Shown: piece by piece, positions 60,602-64,000 of the stretch
How the letters are laid out: the number at the start of each line of letters is the position of its first letter
Position numbering within the stretch: position 1 is the stretch's first letter
Assembly: GCF_029239295.1 (NCBI RefSeq)
Contig: NZ_JAQZBC010000006.1
Span: 186,001-250,000 of the forward strand
Source: Sphingomonas sp.
GTDB lineage: Bacteria; Pseudomonadota; Alphaproteobacteria; Sphingomonadales; Sphingomonadaceae
Reading direction: 5' to 3'
DNA length: 64,000 nucleotides
Position numbers and translations under genes: made by a program
The notes under the pieces: model-generated
Told to the model about the DNA's origin: nothing
The model's input: only the letters and a program-made list of their open reading frames with translations
Database searches by the model: none

Positions 60602-61825
60602 TTACAGGCGGTCGCGGCGGCCGAGCAGGCGCAGGCGAAGCGCGTTCAGCTTGATGAAGCCTTCCGCGTCGCGCTGGTCGTAGGCGCCTTGGTCGTCCTC
60701 GAACGTCACCACCTTTTCGCTGTAGAGCGAGTTGGGTGACTTGCGGCCGACCACGTTGACGCTGCCCTTGTATAGCTTCAGCCGTACCGTGCCGGACACC
60801 TTCTCCTGGCTGTGGTCGATTGCCGCCTGCAGCATCTCGCGCTCGGGCGCGAACCAAAAGCCGTTGTACACCAGTTCGGCGTAGCGGATCGCCAGCTCGT
60901 CCTTCAGGTGCGCCGCGCCGCGATCCAGCGTCAGCTGCTCGATCCCGCGATGCGCCAGGTGATAGATGGTGCCGCCCGGCGTCTCGTACATGCCGCGGCT
61001 CTTCATGCCGACGAAACGGTTCTCGACAAGGTCGAGCCGGCCGATGCCATGCGAGCGGCCGAGCTCGTTCAGCTTGGTCAGCAGCGTCGCTGGCGAACAC
61101 GCCTCACCGTTCAGCGCCACACCGTCGCCGCGCTCGAAATCGATCGTGATGTATTCCGGCGCGTCGGGTGCGTCTTCCGGGTTTACCGTGCGCGAATAGA
61201 CGTAATCGGGCACTTCCTCCCACGGATCTTCCAGCACCTTGCCCTCGGACGAGGTGTGCAGCAGGTTCGCGTCGGTCGAGAACGGCGCTTCGCCGCGCTT
61301 GTCCTTGGTTACCATGATCTGGTTCTGCTCGGCGAACTCGATCAGGCGGCTGCGGCTGGTGAGATCCCATTCACGCCACGGCGCGATCACCTTAATGTCG
61401 GGCGCCAGCGCATAATAGCCGAGCTCGAAGCGGACCTGGTCGTTGCCCTTGCCGGTCGCGCCATGGCTCACGGCATCGGCACCGACCATCTTGGCAATCT
61501 CGATCTGGCGCTTGGCGATCAACGGCCGGGCAATCGACGTACCGAGCAGGTACAGCCCCTCGTACATCGCGTTGGCGCGCATCATCGGAAACACGTAATC
61601 CTTGACGAACTCTTCGCGCAAGTCGTCGATGAAAATGTGCTCGGGCTTCACGCCGGCCTGCTCCGCCTTGCGACGCGCTGGTTCCAGCTCCTCGCCCTGG
61701 CCGAGATCGGCGGTGAAGGTCACGACTTCGCAGTTGTAGGTCTGCTGCAGCCACTTCAGGATGACGCTGGTGTCGAGGCCGCCTGAATAGGCGAGCACGA
61801 CGCGCTTGATGGAGGAGTCAGTCAT
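60602..61825 (-). CDS. argG: Argininosuccinate synthase
   Basis: Joins citrulline and aspartate with ATP to give argininosuccinate, the seventh step of arginine synthesis. 407 residues, normal length. ATP pyrophosphatase motif [12 protein letters not shown] at about 12-23, then [31 protein letters not shown] and [10 protein letters not shown]. There is no ribosome site before the ATG at 61825, and a promoter fits eight bases upstream, so translation may be leaderless. Other arg genes are not nearby. Confidence 0.97.
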   Translation of the reverse strand: MTDSSIKRVVLAYSGGLDTSVILKWLQQTYNCEVVTFTADLGQGEELEPARRKAEQAGVKPEHIFIDDLREEFVKDYVFPMMRANAMYEGLYLLGTSIARPLIAKRQIEIAKMVGADAVSHGATGKGNDQVRFELGYYALAPDIKVIAPWREWDLTSRSRLIEFAEQNQIMVTKDKRGEAPFSTDANLLHTSSEGKVLEDPWEEVPDYVYSRTVNPEDAPDAPEYITIDFERGDGVALNGEACSPATLLTKLNELGRSHGIGRLDLVENRFVGMKSRGMYETPGGTIYHLAHRGIEQLTLDRGAAHLKDELAIRYAELVYNGFWFAPEREMLQAAIDHSQEKVSGTVRLKLYKGSVNVVGRKSPNSLYSEKVVTFEDDQGAYDQRDAEGFIKLNALRLRLLGRRDRL

Positions 61826-61833
61826 GGCGCGCG

Positions 61834-61862
61834 CGTCTATTCGCTCGCCGCCTCCGCGGCAA
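61834..61862 (-). promoter_or_regulatory. Predicted argG promoter giving a leaderless message
   Basis: Minus strand TTGCCG (61862-61857), 17 bases, TAGACG (61839-61834), then eight bases to the ATG. The start point would fall at or beside the initiation codon. Confidence 0.5.
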
Positions 61863-61868
61863 TCGCGT

Positions 61869-63242
61869 TTAGATCACCGGGTCGTCAAATGCTGCCACTT
61901 CCTGCTCGTCGGGCTCCTGCAGCGCGAACCAGCAATAAGCGAACAGCGCCACGCAACCTACCCCGGCCATCATGTACGGAAGGGAGTGCCAGAAACCGTA
62001 CAGGCCGACCCCGATCGACGGGCCCAGGACGAAGCTAGCGCCATTGACGCTCGTCACCTTGCCAGCGACCGATCCTTGCGCCGCCGGCCCGACGGCAAGG
62101 CTCGATCCCGCAGTGAAGCCCGGCCGGGTGAACCCGAACCCAAGACTGGCCAGCGCATAGCCAGTCGCAATGCCGTAGAGCGACGTGGCGAACCCGGTGA
62201 TCACCGTTCCCGCGGCGGCGAAAATCAGGCCCACCAGCACCAGCGCGCGGGGCGCCAAGTTCAGCGTCGGGATGATGCCCCATTGCGCCAGCAACGCAGT
62301 ACCAGCGCCCATCATCAACACGATGCCAGTCGGCTCCAGCGCCATCGACGGGGGCAGACCGAGCCGGTCGATGACCAGGAAGCCAATCGCCTGCCCGGTC
62401 ATTGCCTGCGCATGACCCATCACCAGGCCCGCAATCATCCAACCCCGTATCCGCCGATCGAAATAGCTGATCTTGACACCGCCTCTGGGCGCGGTGGCAC
62501 CTCGCACGCTTGCCCCGGTGCCTTGGCCGCCAATGCTGGGGTAACCAGTCGTGCCGCCATGCACCCCCTGGCTCATCCCGCGATCCTCCGGCAGCATGGC
62601 GCGCACCGTCAGGAACATTGCGATCCCGAACAGCGTGAAGACAAAGGCAGGTCCGGCCAGACCAATCTCGATCGCGCCGATATGTCCCAGGATCAGATAA
62701 GGCGCGATGGCTGGCCCCAGGATGGTGCCAAGGCCAAAGGCGCTGGCGATCAGCGTCAGCGCGCGGGTGCGCTCCTCGCGCGTCGTCTCGCCTGCCACGA
62801 TCGCCTGAACCGCCGGCGGCGCCGCGGAGCCGAACGTGCCGTAGATCAGCCTGGCCGCGATGAAGAGCAGGAAAGCGGCCGAGCCGCTGATCCACCCATT
62901 GATCCCAGCCGCCAGGAAAAGCCCGCAGGTCGCCAGGCTGACGCAGAAACCGCCCATGCCCAGCAGGATCATCAATCGGCGGCCATAGCGGTCCGAACGG
63001 TTCGCCCAGAAGGGCGCAGCGATTACCCACAACAGCGCCGATACGGAAAACGCCGCGGCTACCGCGCTGTCCGCGACACCCAGTGAGCGGCCGAGCGCCG
63101 GCAGCACCGATTGCAGTGCCGTGTTGCCCGCCGCGATGGTCAGCATCACCATGAACATCAACGCAAATCGTCGGTCGAACGCGCGTCGCTTCTTCCTACG
63201 CCTGGGGATGGCGCGGTGTTCTTGCCCCCGATCCTCTGCCAT
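61869..63242 (-). CDS. Major facilitator superfamily transporter
   Basis: 457 residues with 12 membrane helices. The loop 2-3 motif [15 protein letters not shown] and the TM5 region [13 protein letters not shown] identify an MFS drug/metabolite-proton antiporter of the 12-helix type. A Gly-rich central loop (about 218-240) separates the halves. The basic N-terminus (RRRKKRR) is cytoplasmic. Substrate unknown. It ends 43 bases before argG on the same strand but argG seems to have its own promoter. Confidence 0.88.
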   Translation of the reverse strand: MAEDRGQEHRAIPRRRKKRRAFDRRFALMFMVMLTIAAGNTALQSVLPALGRSLGVADSAVAAAFSVSALLWVIAAPFWANRSDRYGRRLMILLGMGGFCVSLATCGLFLAAGINGWISGSAAFLLFIAARLIYGTFGSAAPPAVQAIVAGETTREERTRALTLIASAFGLGTILGPAIAPYLILGHIGAIEIGLAGPAFVFTLFGIAMFLTVRAMLPEDRGMSQGVHGGTTGYPSIGGQGTGASVRGATAPRGGVKISYFDRRIRGWMIAGLVMGHAQAMTGQAIGFLVIDRLGLPPSMALEPTGIVLMMGAGTALLAQWGIIPTLNLAPRALVLVGLIFAAAGTVITGFATSLYGIATGYALASLGFGFTRPGFTAGSSLAVGPAAQGSVAGKVTSVNGASFVLGPSIGVGLYGFWHSLPYMMAGVGCVALFAYCWFALQEPDEQEVAAFDDPVI

Positions 63243-63259
63243 GCGTGTCGATTAGGCGC

Positions 63260-63288
63260 TTGGGAGCAGCGCGCAACCCCGCTAAGGC
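63260..63288 (+). promoter_or_regulatory. Predicted promoter of the PmtA-like gene
   Basis: TTGGGA (63260-63265), 17 bases, TAAGGC (63283-63288), about 65 bases before the ATG. Confidence 0.4.
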
Positions 63289-63352
63289 AACTGTCTTGCC
63301 CGTGCCGCGTTCGGCACAATTGACGATTTTACCGGGGAGTTACTGTTCCTCC

Positions 63353-63967
63353 ATGCCCAGCTCAACCAGTGCGGTGCGCCGCGCCCGAACCAGCAAGGCC
63401 GGCGTGCCCAAGCCGTGGCAGATGTTCTTCTCCGGTTTTCTGAAGCATCCGGTCATGGTTGGTTCGGTGATTCCGTCCTCCGCGAAGCTGATCGACAAGA
63501 TGCTGGCGCCGGTGGACTGGGCCAATTGCAAGGTGTTCGTCGAATATGGTCCGGGGGTCGGCACCTTCTGCCGTCCGATCCTTGAACGGATGGCGCCCGA
63601 TGCCACGCTGATCGCGATCGACACGAACGAGGACTTCGTCCGCTATCTCGATCACACGATCGTCGATTCCCGTTTCGTCGCGGTCCACGGCTCGGCGGCC
63701 GACGTTGAGTCGATCGTGGCCGAAAATGGCCACGAGAAGGCCGATTATGTCCTGTCTGGTCTGCCGTTCTCCACGTTGCCGGCCGGTGTCGGGCCGGCAA
63801 TTGCGGAGGCGACGCACCGCGTCCTTCGCACGGACGGCGCGTTCCTAGTGTATCAGTTCAGTCCCAAGGTGCGGGATTTCCTGTCGCCGCACTTCGCGCG
63901 CATCGACCATGATATGGAATGGTGGAACGTCCCACCGGCACAGCTCTATTGGTGCTGGAAGGACTGA
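63353..63967 (+). CDS. PmtA-like phospholipid N-methyltransferase / SAM-dependent methyltransferase
   Basis: 204 residues. SAM site VFVEYGPGVGTFCRPILERM and the acidic strand end LIAIDTNEDF, then YVLSGLPFSTLP (the NPPF-like motif as in PmtA and KsgA relatives). The family methylates phosphatidylethanolamine toward phosphatidylcholine in alphaproteobacteria. Other members methylate different lipids, so the exact acceptor is uncertain. The ATG at 63353 lacks a well-spaced ribosome site. Thirty-three bases remain to the window end with no further feature. Confidence 0.82.
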   Translation: MPSSTSAVRRARTSKAGVPKPWQMFFSGFLKHPVMVGSVIPSSAKLIDKMLAPVDWANCKVFVEYGPGVGTFCRPILERMAPDATLIAIDTNEDFVRYLDHTIVDSRFVAVHGSAADVESIVAENGHEKADYVLSGLPFSTLPAGVGPAIAEATHRVLRTDGAFLVYQFSPKVRDFLSPHFARIDHDMEWWNVPPAQLYWCWKD

Positions 63968-64000
63968 TCATAGGGGCTGGCCCGCTTGCGAAGGGCTGCC

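Noticed and set aside
61806..63086. A 426-codon plus-strand frame opposite the MFS gene
   Set aside because: No hydrophobic or domain pattern; antisense of a 12-helix transporter.
1..64000. Search for CRISPR arrays, insertion sequences, integrases, att sites and toxin-antitoxin genes
   Set aside because: No regularly spaced repeats, no transposase or integrase motifs and no duplicated borders next to either tRNA were seen.

Overview
The window is GC-rich chromosomal DNA of an alphaproteobacterium, most likely a sphingomonad (Sphingomonas or a close relative). Evidence: a divK/DUF3572 divergent pair, a large TonB-dependent receptor, a DUF1489 gene, a PmtA-like methyltransferase, an IalB-like secreted protein, and overall codon use rich in G or C at third positions. 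I see no insertion sequence, prophage, CRISPR array or rRNA. The window reads as stable core chromosome with two tRNA genes (His, Gln). The first gene is cut by the left edge.

Layout. 1-12387: a truncated leucine/glutamate-type dehydrogenase, tRNA-His, then a complete type II secretion operon on the minus strand, gspC-D-E-F-G-H-I-J-K-L-M-N, mostly joined by 4-base ATGA-type overlaps; no prepilin peptidase (gspO) lies here. 12428-19067: a prolyl-4-hydroxylase-like oxygenase, a TonB-dependent receptor, a surface-lipoprotein candidate directly upstream of that receptor, and a phospholipase-D-fold enzyme. 19116-21955: rpoZ and two tandem Tat-exported ferritin-like proteins. 21974-25926: rlmE, ppx/gppA, tRNA-Gln, an EF-hand protein coupled to tgt, and a 61-residue membrane protein. 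26120-31044: an acyl-CoA catabolic locus on two divergent arms. 31069-35539: cfa, a sulfite-oxidase-fold molybdoenzyme with its cytochrome b, a TauE/SafE permease and a mannose-6-phosphate isomerase. 35633-43200: bamD-recN, dnaN, an outer-membrane beta-barrel protein, a histidine phosphatase, an IalB-like protein and rlmN. 43207-45824: a Cdc48/VCP-type double AAA ATPase with an unusual leader. 45825-51087: a LysR regulator, peptidyl-prolyl isomerase, mgtE, divK and small metabolic genes. 51290-60439: an envelope block with a FemAB-like protein, DUF2490, two polytopic GT-C-like proteins, a UDP-galactopyranose-mutase-like flavoprotein, an L,D-transpeptidase and a small lipoprotein. 60602-63967: argG, an MFS transporter and a PmtA-like phospholipid methyltransferase.

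The most interesting system is the secretion and uptake module between 1175 and 17887. The promoters of gspC and of the lipoprotein gene share an architecture: a CTGTnAC half-site, exactly 10 bases, then TAGCGG as the -10, with no usable -35. That is what a PhoB-activated (phosphate-starvation) promoter looks like. This suggests that the T2SS, a surface lipoprotein it may export, and a TonB receptor are induced together. Other constitutive-looking promoters in the window (rpoZ, both tRNAs, ppi, mgtE, argG, pmtA) share TTGnnn-N17-TA(G/A)nnn, which makes the missing -35 at the two Pho-like promoters stand out.

Other threads: argG, bamD and possibly rlmN look leaderless. A UUCG-capped terminator sits on the minus strand in the leader of the cdc48-like gene and may end a small RNA. 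Several convergent gene pairs are separated by strong hairpins that lack a U-tract. All functional calls rest on motifs and translated sequence read by eye; no database search was run.
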